This document shows positions 37,937 through 51,679 of a stretch of DNA of 64,000 nucleotides, in pieces. The stretch comes from Argopecten irradians. Its lineage: Eukaryota > Mollusca > Bivalvia > Pectinida > Pectinidae. The stretch lies in NCBI RefSeq assembly GCF_041381155.1, contig NC_091142.1, forward strand, positions 28,657,963 through 28,721,962, in the 5' to 3' direction. The notes under the pieces are model-generated. The model was given only the letters and a program-made list of their open reading frames with translations. It did no database searches and was not told the DNA's origin. The translations under genes and the position numbers were made by a program. Position 1 is the stretch's first letter. Every line of letters starts with the position of its first letter.

Positions 37937-38154
37937 AATATATAAAAGAGCGAGTCCAACACAGTAGTTCCTTCCAGTAAGCTGATTTTTTAATCAGATA
38001 GTTGTTGACATGTTTCGACTCTAGGCGAGTCGTCCCCAAAACCCCTGTTTTGAGGACGACTCGCCTAGAGTCAAAACATGTCAACAACTATCTGATTAAG
38101 AAATCAGCTTACTGGAAGGAACTACCGTGTTAGACTTGCTCTTTTATATATTTA
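37937..38154. mobile_element. Hairpin MITE, block 2 copy
   Basis: Same ~95-bp-arm palindrome as at 12507-12724, with the arms unchanged. Confidence 0.8.
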
Positions 38155-39970
38155 CCTGGATTACAAGTGAGGCCTCTGTATTCTTTTGAATCCACGGCCG
38201 GTTCCATCAAGAATTTCTACATTTTCCATAACCCAGGACGTTGCGCCTCCACCCCCCGTAGTGATTAAATAACGATAGTGTTAAGGGATTTACTGCAAGG
38301 TTATTGAGCTTCATGGTTTATAATATCTTTAGTCTAACTTGCTTAATCGAGGCACCTTGGAAACAATACCGAGTAATTATTGTATTCTTTCGATAGCAAA
38401 CAATTAGAAATTAGATAATTGGCTCTTTTGTCAACCTGGCATAAGATTAGCAATCGTTTCTGCATGGTTTGGATAGTGTTATATTATTGAATCATTTAAA
38501 TCAGTGAAGAATTATTTTCTAACATATCGAAAAGAGTCTTAATATGTTAGACCAGGGCATATGTAAACTCTAAGAATTGCACATGATACTTCAAATTTCG
38601 AATTTCTATAATTTTATGTGCAAAAATAGTTTCAAAATATTTAATTTTTCTTAGGTCATGTATTCCAAGTTAAAACCTTTTTCACAGCTAGACCCTAGAT
38701 AATGATAAAAATTACATTCCAATGTCTGTAAAGACAAGCATTTTATCAATTGCATCGTATATGAAAATAAAAGACTGATACCAAAAGAAGTTGACTGTTC
38801 TTGATGATGTTAAACAAAATATATAGTAAATTAAATCCCTATTATTGCTCTCTCTTATAAATACTAAAAGAATTGTTTGAAATCAAATTAAAATGTTCCC
38901 CTTCAGGGTTAGCCTCCAGTTGCATTGTTCCATATGCATTTTCTAACTGATCAGTATCACGAACATAAGATTCTCCATAGGAAATGTTGAAATTAAGAAA
39001 AAACTAACTTCCCTCAACTTCTGTAATGCTTTTCTAAAGTTAAGGAATTTCCTTAAGCTATGGAATGTTTGTGAAACTGGCCTCTGATGTATCTTAAGAC
39101 ATTAACAATTTAAAAGTTTGTTATAAATTCCCCTTGGTTCATAGTTGTGCTGATTGCACAAGTTAAAGGGCTGCCCGGTATACAGTCATCTTGAATTTCA
39201 ATTGGGGTGATAGCTTTCATATAGTTTCCCTGTAAGTGGCAAACCTAGTTACTGGTACATTGTATTGCTCAAAGCGACAACTTTTGTTAGCTTACCTGAC
39301 CAAAAGGCCAAGTACTTGTATCCTGTAAGCTTATGGCACGGTGCAGAAATTATTTCTCAATACTAAGAAGCCCAGAGACATTCTACACCTATTGGGTACA
39401 TGTTGGGAGGGCATCTAATTTTATTCAAATGAATTACCTTGACCTTTTATAGGGATATTATATTATAAATTAAAAAAAAGTGAACACCTTTGACCAAGAA
39501 CCGATATTGGGCTTGTGATACGCCAGGCTTCCAAGTTGGTTCAAATGAATGAGTTTGACTGTCTTTTATAGTAAAATCTCCTAATTACTACAGTAAAACT
39601 ATAATCAGGTAGCAAGCGAGCAATTTGGACCCTTGTTCAATAATCATGAACTTTTCTGTATCAAGAATTTGTCCAAGGGTTTCTGACATCACTTGGTCCA
39701 GTGACCTTGTTATTGGATGCAATAATCAGAGGAAGAGAGATTATAAATTAGGCCTGAAGGATATGCTTTCCTTCCGTCTTCATTCAAAATTAAAGCAAGT
39801 TGGAGATTTATGAGATGAAATAAATGACACGAGTTTATGCCTTCGTTTGGTATTGTATTAAATCTCCTCTTTGGCCATCAATATAACTTTTCCTAAGTTA
39901 ATATTGGTTTTAAGTTTGTTTTGGAAAGGTAGTGGACCTTTAAATATTTCCAATATAGTAAGCAGTTTTA
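38155..39970. other. Non-coding stretch (block 2)
   Basis: Counterpart of 12725-14550 with scattered substitutions and a deletion of ~9 bp near 39157. No gene seen. Confidence 0.5.
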
Positions 39971-40330
39971 GGCCATTTGACCTATATAATCATGTTTGCC
40001 TGTCGTGCATAAACTTTCCACATTTTGAGCTTAAGTTCCTCCTACCAGTGCAATTTGGCTAAAACTTGCCTGAAATGATCCTGACATGGTACCAAGTGTT
40101 ATTTTTTGGGTCGATTCGAAATCCAAGATGGCCTCCACAGCTGCCATCTTGATAACACATTTTGAACTTCTTCTCAAGTTCTACCAGTGCGATTAGATCC
40201 TGACATGGTCCCGACAAAGTGTTGTTATTTTTATTTTGAAATCCAAGATGGCCTCCATGACACCATATCTTACTTTTCTATGACTGTTGCCATGGTAGTC
40301 AGATGACCGTTTAGGCCCTTGGGCCTCTTG
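39971..40330 (+). mobile_element. Helentron-like element, short copy, block 2
   Basis: Starts after TA with GGCCATTTGACC and holds two ~120-bp units (three in block 1). It keeps the diagnostic 3' end: inverted subterminal repeat GTCAGATGACC (40298-40308), hairpin AGGCCCTTGGGCCT, and terminal CTCTTG. This end allowed the block 1 copy to be recognised. Confidence 0.7.
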
Positions 40331-41546
40331 TTTCTACCATTTGTTATGGCCCTTAAAACCCACAATGGTTGGTTGATTTTGCTTCGGGCTCCCTTGTATT
40401 TTGTGTGCATGGCGAAGGAAACCAAAATGTTCCTTTTTCGTCACGGCCTATTTTATAGTGCTACAGTGTATCTGGCTGAAGCATACCCCTTCTGGTCTAA
40501 TGCTGACAATAAGCCACATCAAGGCCTCCTAAATACAACAAAAACAGAAACTCCCACAAAATATTTATTCTTTACAACTGCAAAGCTAATGATAAAACAA
40601 TGAAGTTCATGATTGATGCAAATGGACATTGTTAAACAATCAATTTAAAAGATGCATGAAAAATGCTTTGACATTGAAAATGTTTTACATTAATTGTATG
40701 ATGAATTTCACAAACCATGCATTGTTAAAAACTAAAATTTAAAACAAAAACAAGGAAAATTGGGATTAAAATATTGCATGAAATGTTTTCCAGTGGAATT
40801 CATAGATTATTCTCCACAGTTTCTCACCAAATCCTTCCTTCCATCCATCCACAAATCCTTATCTTCTTATGCTGATGTAGTGTACCGGTACATGTATGTA
40901 CATCTCACATCTGTGTCCAAACTTTGCTACTCGATAGCTCTTGGTCATTGTAAAAGATATGCTATAAGTATCTCTATAATATGAACATTAAAACAAAATA
41001 AAAACTGTTAGTATCAACTTTAAAGCTCGGACAAAACTGAAATAACAAATAATCAAAGCAATGCTGTTCGACACCAATGTATGCAAATAAAACTTTTTTT
41101 ATTATCCTAAAATACCTTCCATTCTACTGTATTGAAAACAAAACAATTTGTATGGAAAAAAAAACAGACTAAGGGGCGATAACTCGCTACAGGTTGCCAT
41201 TAATACTGCTGTACAATTTTTTTCTGCCAATATAAGTCAGATTGGATGAAAGAAAAAGTTTTCTTCAAAATTTTCTAAGAGTAAAGCATTTGACATTTGA
41301 ATTCTAAAAAAAAATTACTATAGCACAAAACCCCCAATTATACAAATTGCCTTCCTTCCTAAAACCAAATTGTAGACAAGTTTTCTATTGAGGGTATTCC
41401 CATTAAAAAATACAAGCATTTCTAATGACCATCCCTTTGTTATACAACTTATTTCATGGGGACATTACATAACCATCAAGGACTCCCTCCTATCTTCTAC
41501 CTTTACTTTTACATCCTATAAATCAACAAAAGGTCAAAATAATTTG
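40331..41546. other. Non-coding stretch with empty Helentron site
   Basis: Counterpart of 15002-17860 without the 15128-16767 insertion; the empty target TTTTATAGTGC is at about 40451-40461. No gene. Confidence 0.6.
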
Positions 41547-42176
41547 TAGAATTGTCCAACTCCATTCGGTCCATGCATATATCCATGATTATCCATTAAC
41601 CTTTGAAAAAACATTTCCTCCAAACTCCATTCGGTCCGAATCTGTATATATTTCCAATTTTTTGGAACATCAACGTTTTTTTTTTAAACAAAATCCTCCA
41701 AACTCCATTCGGTCCTGTCCCTCCCATATCCATTAACCGGTTATTTCAAACTCTATCAATTTGGTACAAAACAAAATAATAATTTCTCAAAAGGGCAGTC
41801 CAAATTCCAAATTTTCCAATATTTAAAGTAATCCTACATCATTCCTCCAATCTCCATTCGGTCCTATAATATCCATTTCTTTCCAAATAAGGGAGAAAAA
41901 TCCTTATATTTTCCTCCATCGTCATTCGGTCCTAATTCCAAAACAATTCCAAAATATTTCCATCCTTATTTATCTTTCCATTATCTCCATTCGGTCCTAA
42001 GGTTATATCCATTACATTTCCAATTTTCCATACTTTTCCAAACTACTTCCAATTTTTAAGGCAAAAATCTTAAAACTTTAATATCCTCCCATCTCCATTC
42101 GGTCCAAAATCCATCTTTTATCCAACTTTCCTATCATAAATCCATCCAATCCAATAAATATCCCATTCCTTCCAAC
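41547..42176 (-). other. GGA-rich tract with GGACCGAATGGA motifs, downstream of gene B (block 2)
   Basis: Counterpart of 17861-18490. The repeated plus-strand TCCATTCGGTCC motifs, including the shorter variant, are all retained, while bases between them show small changes (for example ACACA to ATATA after the second motif). Confidence 0.7.
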
Positions 42177-43847
42177 TTCAAAACCTTAATTGTTGAAAAA
42201 TACAAAGAGATACATTTTAATAAGTGAAACAAAATAATGACAAAGCGATTGTTGAAGTAATATGCACAAATAATTACATTACAAATTTCATCAATCTATC
42301 TTTTATCTTTAATATTATTAATATGTATCATTATGTCACATTTCCATCTTGATAAAATAGCAAATTAATTCCGTCTCATTTTAGGATGTTCAATGTTTTT
42401 ATTTTATAGTACTGAACATATATATATATATATATAGCTGAATTTTCGTTGATATCATAATTTCTTCATATTATAAACAGCAGCGATATAAAATAACATT
42501 AGATTCTTATATCCCTTGATTAGGAAAGATAATCAAATAATTGATGTAATTTCAAGCAAATCAAACCTTAATTACATACATTGTCATTCATATCCAGCAT
42601 TTCTGTTCAACAAGCTTTGACTTAATTGACAATCACCAGATCATTCCCCAACAATTACCAACATTTAACTCCCGACACTTTGCAAAAGTAACAAATGAAA
42701 ACTTCCGTTTTTAATAAAACCTGAATGGGTTGATTTACTTTGAAAGAAAACTACTATTAATCCTTTATGTCCAGATTTCTTTTCATAAATAATAATAATC
42801 AATAATAATGTTTATTTCAAAATTTGTTAATTTCAGAAATGAGTTTCAAATATATTCTCACTCATAAAGGATACCTCATCCCTGAAATCCTGAAAATAAC
42901 TTTTGAAATTGCTATAAACCCGATGACACATCAGTGAAATTAAAATTACATAAAGGAAATAACTTGTCTGAACACAACAAAAAATCAAACTAATGATACA
43001 TGAAATAATTTTGCATACTAAAATCACCTCCAATGTAATGGATGTCTGGAGTAAAATGTCACTGCCTGCCTCCATCTTATCCCATTGGAAGCGACTGACT
43101 CCAGGATCCCTAACCACAATGGACGACCTTTGGCCATGTGATCGACAGCTGGACTGTTAACTCATGACTGTATAAGAAATATTAATAGTGAAATATCGTA
43201 CAAATTCTTTTTGTATTAAATTAGGAATTTCATAAGGCACTCTTCCCAGGCAAATATTTTCTGAACAATGGCTTTGTTTTTAATGAAGTTGAAAATTTTA
43301 TCTAGAAATACAATTACTCTAAAGATAAACATTTAGGAAAAGTCAAAGAATTTTGTGTTTCCCCTTGTGACAGCATGCAGAACAGAGCACTTTATATGAT
43401 AAATTTGATATTATTAATATCAATAAAGCCTTGCATATCAATAACATAAGCTTAAATATATTCCGTCAATGGCTTTCAAAATAAACAGAAACTTCTTCCC
43501 ATATTTGCTTTTTTATGAGCCAAATGTATATGAATGTAAGTTGGATGGGGTGTCTACAGAAAGACTTTTGAAATATAGGCCAATTGTATTGATTACATCT
43601 TTATAAGACATTTAGCAAGAGACTACACTTTTTGGATATGAATGGTGGTGATGAAATCTTCATTGACATTCAAGAAATGAGTATATACAAACTTAATTAA
43701 AATCAACAAAAAATTGATAGTCTTTATGAATTACAACAGTATTTCGATACAATGATTCTGTTTTATTACCGACTAAAATATGGTTTTCATGACGTTACAA
43801 AATAACCACACCAACTAAATGTGGAAATGATACAGATGACAGACCAT
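42177..43847. other. Downstream region of gene B (block 2)
   Basis: Counterpart of 18491-20161. A minus-strand AATAAA about 80 nt past the stop is retained (plus-strand TTTATT near 43763). No other gene signal. Confidence 0.45.
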
Positions 43848-46800
43848 TCAGGAACGTGACCGTGATCGTCTCCTTCGCTGTTGTACAGAGGAATAATCTG
43901 GTGATCCTCTGCTCGGTGATGACCTCCTTCTGCGAGGACTGCGGCTTAAACTGCGACTGCGGCTTCGTGAATATCGATTGCGACTGCTGCTGCCACCGCT
44001 ACTGTAATTCTCTTTCACACGAATGTAGGACACTTCACCCTGAAACATCAGAACACAAAACATCCTAAAAATTAAAAAAAAAAAGTCAATGTTTTGTTTT
44101 CTCAAAGTTTGTTTGTTTGTTTGTTTGTTTAATTAACGTCCTATTAACAGCTATGGTCATGTAAGGACAGCCTCCCATGTATGCGGTGCATTGCATGTAT
44201 GTTGTGCGGGGTGCGTGTTTTTTGGAGACTGCGGTATATTCATGTTGTGTCTTCTTGTATAGTGGAACTGTTGCCCTTTTATAGTGCTATATCATTGAAG
44301 CATGCCGCCGAAGACACCAAGCAACACACTCCACCCGGTCACATTATACTGACAACGGACAAACCAGTCGTCCCACTCCCTGTATGCTGAACGCCAAGCA
44401 GGAGCAGAAACTACCACTTTTATAGACTTTGGTGTGTCTCGGCCAGGGGACAGAACCCAGAGCCTTCCTCACAGGGGCGAACGCTCAACTCAAGGCCAAA
44501 AGTGAGGCGGTGCCAAGGGAGGCATTAGGAAAGATAAAGTCAGTTAGGAAGATGAGAAAACATAAGATCCTAAATTTAGTCGCCTTTTACAATCATGCAA
44601 TAGGGGCAGCAGGTACAATTCTAACGCCCTACCTGCAGGGTATCTCTCAAAGTACTTTTCGCAGCAGAAATAAAGTTAAACAAATAGAAGATCTTTCAAT
44701 ATACTGTAATTGATGAGGAAAATTACGGAAATTAGATAAGTTCAATAATTTGATATCTCTTGAATCTTTAGGTGAGTGGCGTATCAAATTATTTAACATG
44801 TTCATAAATAATAAATTTCATATTACATAGCAATGAGTGTAAGGTTTTATTTTGCATTGCATATCTTTAGTATTTATGGAAATAAAGACAAAATTTCGTT
44901 TTTTATTAACTTTTGTACAGCTTGAATATTATATGATATTACATTCAGTAACTATTCATTATAAAAGAATGATAAAAATATTGTTCCATCTAGCATGACA
45001 ATTGTGCAACATCATATATGTGATGTCACAAGTGTTATTACATGTGAACATGTATGGCTTATAATATTTATGACAATAATATTTTTGACAATCACATGGC
45101 TGTCAGAAAGGCCAATTATGTTGATAACAAAAAGTGTTTCAACAGTCTTTGAGTGTGGAGCATGTTAACAGAATTTAAATATCTCTGGTTTTATTTTTAC
45201 CTCATGAGACCTAAACTTTGAGTCATCAAGGTTTTGTACAGCATACTGCATATCTTCCTTGCGTAGGAACTCAACCACACCAGTACCATCCTTGTATGTG
45301 TCTGCATAACACACATCTCCTGCTTCACGCATATGGTCCTTCAAATCCTGCCAGCTGCCAGAGCCAGGAAGTCCTGAAAATATTGAATCAAAATGTCAAT
45401 ATCAAAGCTCCGCACTGCTATATAGATATCATAACAAAATTTAAATGGTACTTTCCATTGCATGATGGGAAATAACTGATTAGTGCATATGACCCAAAAT
45501 TAATCATCTCAAGGCTAATATTTGCATATCAAAAATTTACCATAGCACTTTTTAATAATTGACACATATTTTATTTTAAATATCATGCTCAACAATTTTT
45601 GTAAGATTTTTTAAGGTGACTGAGTCCAGAACACTAATTTTCAACTTTTGATGAGCATGTGTACAAAAAATATAAAGGGTTCTCAAAATTTTGATGAATC
45701 TAGGACTCATTTAGTCAAGTTCCGTAAATCATTGGATCACGATGCTCTAATACCTGAAACAAGGACTCTATACTCTGATCTTCTGGAGGGTGGGCCTCGA
45801 CCACCACCCCCACCCCCACCACCACCACCTCCACCATACATTCCTCTTCCACCACCACCTCCTCCTCCATAACTTGGGGGACCCCTTGCTCCTCGCGGGA
45901 ACTCCACTCTTAGAGTATATCCATCGTAATTGTAGCCATCCCTTTTTCTTACAGCATCTTCAGCATCTCTGTTGGATAATCAAATTTGTTGAATTATGAA
46001 CAAGTGACTTCTTAAAAGCATTTAAATTTTGTTTGTCAATCATGTCTATCTTCTTTCTTTATATATACATTAAGTCTCAATTGCAAGTGATTGAACTCTG
46101 TGAGTAATATAAACTGCACGATGTGGCATTTTACCTACTGTTTTTTTTATATGAAAATATAACTGAAACAAAAATGTAACCATCATGCGGAGGGGCATTG
46201 CCATTAACCAAGGTCGGGGGAAACCACTAACTTGCATATTATAGGCAAACTATATAACATTAGAGTCGACTGGTCAGCCGTTTTTTTTTATCGGACGTTA
46301 CTTTGCTGACTGATGACTCTCATTTCCGAAGGCCTATTTCTTTGATGCAGCTTCCGTCGTCGAATGAAGTCAGAAGGAAAATATTTATAGCTCGAACATA
46401 GATAACATTGATGTGTACTTACTGTAATACAGTTTAGGTATTAATTATAAAATCCTTATTATCATGTAAAACCATAACTTGGGGCCTCATAAAATAGTAT
46501 TTAAGCGGATTGGATATGATGGAATCCTTTCCGTAACATTTTGACCTGGTTTTAAATATGGCGGCTGGTTACTACAAAAAAAACGAAATGTGAATTCAAG
46601 CGGGCAGAATACAAGTAAAAGTAAAGGCAGATCAGGCGTATTGGGGACTATGCAATTCGTTTTTTCTATTTACCGGCCGGATTGCTATTAACATGAAGTT
46701 TTGTCTGGGTCATGGAAGTTTACGTTAGAAGATGTAAATTTTTGTTTTAGATGGATTTTACAGCGTATTTTGTCAAAGTACTTGTTAATCTATGAAAAAG

Positions 46801-47735
46801 AGGTAGGTATTTGACACTGATGACTATTTAAATATGATTGAACGTTTTATATCAATTAATTGTCACAATCCAAACTTTGAAAATGTTAACCTCAGCATCG
46901 GATAAATGTCACTAAATAATATATGTGCGTATGGAGAGAAAAATATCTCCACTAGCGATGTGTGCCAGTATAGTAAACACTGCAGTTGGATTATTTCTGG
47001 AATAGATCCTTACAAGAGGTAGGTCAACCTGACTTGATTTTCGAGAATAAAGTTTAGAAGGCTCGAGTAGGGATTCTGACGAGAGACATCTATCAAACGT
47101 CCGACTATAAAAGAGTCTCGAGACGGAATCTCAATAGAGATTAATTAGAGTATTGTATTGTATCATCTCCACATTAAATACTTTCTAACGTGCAAATGAA
47201 TCTCATTTTTATATATTGTGTACTGTTTCATAGTAAATAAATGCTACTCGAGAAAAAATTTGTGAAAAGTTCATAATGAATCATCTTTATCGATTTTTAG
47301 TAACAAATCCATACTCCAATAGGGGTAAAATACTCCAGTTTGCGTAAAATAGATTAATACGTAAGTTAGTGTTACCCGACCTGTAACAATCCACCTAGTA
47401 ACATTTTACATTAAATCAATATCGTTAATGAATACTAGACTACTGGGTCAGCGTCTAACGAAGTACGCTCACTAGTCGTGCGCTTCTTTGAATGCAGAAT
47501 GACATAAACCACTTATTATGCCTATCGAAGAAAAAAAATCGATCACAGATACAACACGTGCGTACCTCGGGTCTTCAAACTCTACAAAGGCAAATGGCGG
47601 TCCACGTCTATTTTTCAACTCAATATAGCGAATATTTCCATATTTTGTAAATAAATCTTCTATATCTCTTTGTCTAACATCGGGTGGTAGATTTCCTACA
47701 TATATTCTTGCATCAGAACTGCTTCTATAAGACAT
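43848..47735 (-). CDS. SRSF1: SR splicing factor SRSF1 (gene B, intact copy, block 2)
   Basis: Four exons on the minus strand: 47566-47735, 45754-45968, 45201-45373 and 43848-44039; 750 nt, 249 aa, the length of vertebrate SRSF1 (248). RRM1 (about 10-83) has RNP2 IYVGNL and RNP1 [10 protein letters not shown]. The linker has two long glycine runs. RRM2 carries SWQDLKD (135-141), followed by [12 protein letters not shown]. The RS tail is in the last ~45 residues ([18 protein letters not shown].. RSRSRS). SRSF1 recruits U1 snRNP and U2AF to exonic enhancers, shifts alternative splicing and follows mRNA to the cytoplasm; SR-protein kinases phosphorylate the RS tail. Exons 2 and 3 have the same lengths (215, 173) and phases as in gene A. 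Intron 3 holds a 0.5-kb inserted repeat and intron 1 a foldback arm. The start is fixed by the conserved [16 protein letters not shown]-terminus. It shares a divergent promoter with DYNLL. Confidence 0.96.
44109..44645 (+). mobile_element. Interspersed element in gene B intron 3 (block 2 only)
   Basis: It is flanked by an 8-9-bp direct repeat (CTCAAAGT at 44101-44108 and 44646-44653) that is single in block 1 (near 20414). It begins with a (TTTG)n run and TTAATTAACGTCCTATTAAC, and ends TCTAACGCCCTACCTGCAGG. The frames across it (69 and 94 aa) have no recognisable domain. The sequence style is that of a short non-autonomous repeat common in bivalve genomes. Class is uncertain: SINE-like or a short DNA element. 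Confidence 0.65.
46254..46830. mobile_element. Remnant left arm of the foldback element (block 2)
   Basis: Matches 22025-22605, then jumps to sequence equivalent to 23473 of block 1 (ATTTAAATATGATTGAACG). The right arm and centre are missing. The breakpoint falls in the direct repeat that flanks the missing segment in block 1. Confidence 0.75.
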
Positions 47736-47965
47736 TTTGAGTGCAAAACTGATATGGTTTCCTGGATTCTGAAGTCAATGGCTGCTTGGGTCTGTGAAAA
47801 GCTTGATTTGTAGGACACGAAACCAAGCGTATGAACGAATTTTCCGACGAGGTGCCTTCTGGGATGATATACGCTGCTAAAGATTTAACAGTATTTTAGC
47901 CAATAAACGAAAAGCAAGCAACCAATGAAATATCGTGGTTCAGCGTCCTTGTGGATACGTTGCTA
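47736..47965. promoter_or_regulatory. Shared divergent promoter, SRSF1 (-) and DYNLL (+), block 2
   Basis: CCAAT boxes at 47900-47904 and 47922-47926 are conserved with block 1; a single A/C change lies near 47855. Same layout as 24377-24606. Confidence 0.55.
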
Positions 47966-48073
47966 ATGTCAGCACCATCGGAAAGCATCATTCGCAGAAC
48001 CGAAGCCCGCGAAGCACCTGGAGTCGTCAACATCACACGGAGACGAAGTTCACTAAAGAAATATCATAGAAAG
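47966..48073 (+). other. Candidate 5' UTR exon of DYNLL (block 2)
   Basis: Same sequence and donor (ATAGAAAG|GTATGT) as the block 1 candidate. The implied intron is 48074-51196, enlarged by the Helentron-like insertion. Confidence 0.4.
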
Positions 48074-48672
48074 GTATGTTTAAATGTTAATGTGAAATTT
48101 ACAATAGTTTGCCTTTTCAAAAAGATGCTAAAGAACCCTAAATCTAGGAATAATCTGCCGAAGTCCTCATGAGAGTGAAAATATGACGTGAAGCATAAGG
48201 ACTTGTTTTAAAATCATTTGTAATTATAATATGTAGACTGTCATTTTAATATCCACATGTATAACTGATTTAAGCGCCAACTCGATCAAACTTCAGCGCC
48301 TGAGCGCCTTGCAAAAAAGTCAGTCCCCACTGGCACGGAACATTTTCTTTACATTTTTTCTTTGAATTTTCCTGATCTCATCTAGGTATATAACGAATTT
48401 TAACACAATTTGGCATAATAAAACAGAATTGTCTGCGCTTTCAGCTCATTATATTTGCCTAATATTGTCCAATATTTCATTTTCAAATGTTTTTACCGCC
48501 GAAACTTTGTGACGTCATTTCCCCTTTTCCCAGTAGACTCTATTTTGTCGCCGACATGATATCATGATAGAATAAATTTGCCTGGTTTCCTAAAAAGGAT
48601 AGGTCTTCCTGAATATCCGATAGCCGTGATAGTTTAAAATAAGTTAGATTTAGATTATTTTCCGTAATGGAC

Positions 48673-50936
48673 ATGTACAGTAACGTGCCAAAAGTCTTCG
48701 TAATTTTTAGGTCATCTGACCGAAGGTCAGGATGACCTATTGTCATCATGTTTCGTCCGTCGTCGTGCGCCGTCCGCCGTGCGTCGTGATTAAGACTATT
48801 TATACAAAAGCCTACTCCTCCTTAACCCTTGAGCGGATTACATCCATATTTGGTGTGAAACATCATTGGGGAAGGCCAATTATATTTTATATAAATGAGC
48901 CTGGTACGACCCCTAGGGGCTGAGGGGTGGGGCCCCAAAAGGGCAAATTTTCTTAACTTAAGCTTTAAAATCCTGCTCCTCTTTCATCCTTGGATGGATT
49001 TCATCCATATTTGGTGTGAAACATCATTGGGGAAGGACAATCATATTTTATATAAATGAGCCTGGTCCGACCCCTAGGGGCTGAGGGATGGGGCCCCAAA
49101 AGGGCAAATTTTCTTAATTTAAGCTTTTAAATCCTACTCCTCATTCATCCTTGTACATATTACATCCATATTTGGTGTGAAACATCATTGGGGAAGGACA
49201 ATCATATTTTATATAAATGAGTCTGGTCCGACCCCTAGGGGCTGTGGGGTGGGGCTCCAAAAGGCAAATTTTCTTAATTTTAGCTTTAAAATCATAATCC
49301 TCTTTCATCCTTGGATGGATTTCATCCATATTGGGTACAAAATATCATTTGGGAAGGACAATCATATTTTATATAAATGAGCCTGGTCCGACCTCTAGGG
49401 GCTGAGGGGTGGGGCCCCAAATGGGGAAATTTTCTTAATTTCAGCTTTAAAATCCTACTCTTCCTTCATCCTTTTATGGATTTCATCCATATTTGGTGTG
49501 AAACATCATTGGGGATGGACAATCATATTTTATATAAATGAGTCTGGTCCGACCCTAGGGGCTGAGGGGTGGGGATGGGGCCCCAAAAGGCAAATTTTCT
49601 TAATTTTAGCTTTAAAATCATAATCCTCCTTCATCCTTGAATGGATTTCATCTATATTTGGTGTAAAATATCATTGGGGAAGGGCAATCATATTTTATAT
49701 CAATGAGATAGGTCTGACCCCTAGAGACAGAGGGGCTTGGCCCCAAAAAGGGAAATATTCTTAATTTAAGCTTTTAAATCCTACTCCTCCTTCATCCTTG
49801 GATGGATTTCATCCATATTTGGTGTGAAACATCATTGGGGAAGGACAATCATATTTTATATAAATGAGTCTGGTCCGACCCCTAGGGGCTGAGGGGTGGG
49901 GCCCCAAAAGGGCAAATTTTCTTAATTTTAGCTGGCCCACTTCCTGTTTTCAGGTTTCGGTCTCTGTTCTCAATGAAAATTGGTCTACAGGGGTTTAAAT
50001 TGATGCCGAACAACATGCAAACATTTTCGTAAAGATTTTGGTATTCCAAGATGGCCGCTGGCCCACTTCCTGTTTTCAGGTTTCAGTCTCCGATCTCAAG
50101 GAAAAATGGTCTACAGGGGTTTTAATTGATTCAGAAGGGGGAACTTTAGGTGAGGACAATCATATTTTATAAAGGACCGAGCTAAGACCCATGGGGATAG
50201 TACGGCGGATGTCCAAAATGGAAGCTTTGCTGAAATTTGGCTTTAAAATCTGACTCCTCTTTATATTAATCCATGAATGGGTTACAACCATATATGGATG
50301 AAGGGCTACCAAGTTTGTTCAACAAATGACATTTACCTATTTCAGAAACTTACATATTCAACAAAGGAGTTCCTCGTATTGTTTATATTAATCGTTAACC
50401 AATGCTTTATACTGTCACTTTGTTGTTTTGTGCAATGAGTCAGATGACCGTTAAGGCCCATGGGCCTCTTGTTATTTTTCCCTATATATTCTATGTAATT
50501 TTACATTTTTTCTTTGATTTTTTTCTGATCTCATCTATTGGCAGATTTTAACCAATTTTGGCATACTTGTAGAAAATTATCTACGCTTTCAGCTCATAAT
50601 ATTTGTATAATTTTCCGATGTTTTGTTTTCAAAATATTTTTTTTATTTTGTGCACCACATCAACTTTTGACGTCATTTTCTTCTTTATTCATACCAAAAT
50701 GGCAACGATAAAGTTTTGCGTGGTTATGAAATACGGTTTTCTCAAAAAGTGCATACAGGAAAATTATGTAAATATTATGAGCTGAAAGTGTAGATAATTT
50801 TCTACAAGTATATGCCAAATTTGATTAAAATCTGCGCCTAGATGAGATCAGGAAAAATCTAAGAAAAAATGTAAAAATACATAGAATATATAGGGAAAAA
50901 TAAAAATTACGAAGATTTTGGCACACGGCTGTACAT
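48673..50936. mobile_element. Long-TIR element in DYNLL intron, split by Helentron-like insertion (block 2)
   Basis: Same element as 26415-26911. Its left arm (48673-48709) continues at 50472 after the inserted 1.76 kb. The remaining arms match block 1 with small changes (TA additions near 50816). Confidence 0.75.
48710..50471 (+). mobile_element. Helentron-like element with 161-bp satellite core
   Basis: Present only in block 2, flanked by TA. The start GGTCATCTGACC can fold with the following GGTCAGGATGACC. The inverted copy GTCAGATGACC (50439-50449) lies inside the 3' end, followed by a perfect 12-bp palindrome GGCCCATGGGCC (50455-50466) and terminal TCTTG. The core has seven tandem units of 161 bp (starts near 48842, 49003, 49164, 49324, 49485, 49650, 49811) with CATATTTGGTGTGAAACATC and GACCCCTAGGGGCTGAGGGG. 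After the array come two partial copies of CTGGCCCACTTCCTGTTTTC. There is no Rep/helicase frame: non-autonomous. The architecture equals that at 15128-16767, although the sequence is different. Confidence 0.78.
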
Positions 50937-51167
50937 TGGTCGCTGACCAGTACTGACAGACGACCAGTTCTCTCCGACTACCAATTCTCGCCATCGCATA
51001 TATGTATCTGTAGTATTCTGTACTATGATTTCCACAAAAATATAGTCAATAAAGCCTTCTTCTGACAGAAGACACTACAATGCTGATTTCCACAAAAAAA
51101 ATTCTCAAAATTCCTCGGTGATCAATGCGGTGGCGAGAACTGGTTGCTAGGCAGTAGATCTATCTAA

Positions 51168-51470
<303 letters not shown>

Positions 51471-51679
51471 AGATATTTTATACAGAAATTTGTTGACTTT
51501 GTGCATTTGCCATCTCGAGACGAGTTGTGCTTGATTCCTCCTTAGGGCCAAACGTGACATTGTGTGATATCATCTTTACTGTTCAGTGGTCGTACAGATC
51601 AAACTTTTTCACTGACAATGATATCATGATTTCATATAGAAGTTTGAATCTTTTAAACTCCAATAAATCAGTTGACCAA

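Noticed and set aside
48710-50471. Tc1/mariner-type MITE because of TA flanks
   Set aside because: The ends are not symmetric inverted repeats. The tip sequence recurs inside a terminal hairpin, which fits Helentron-type elements better; TA could be part of an AT-rich target.
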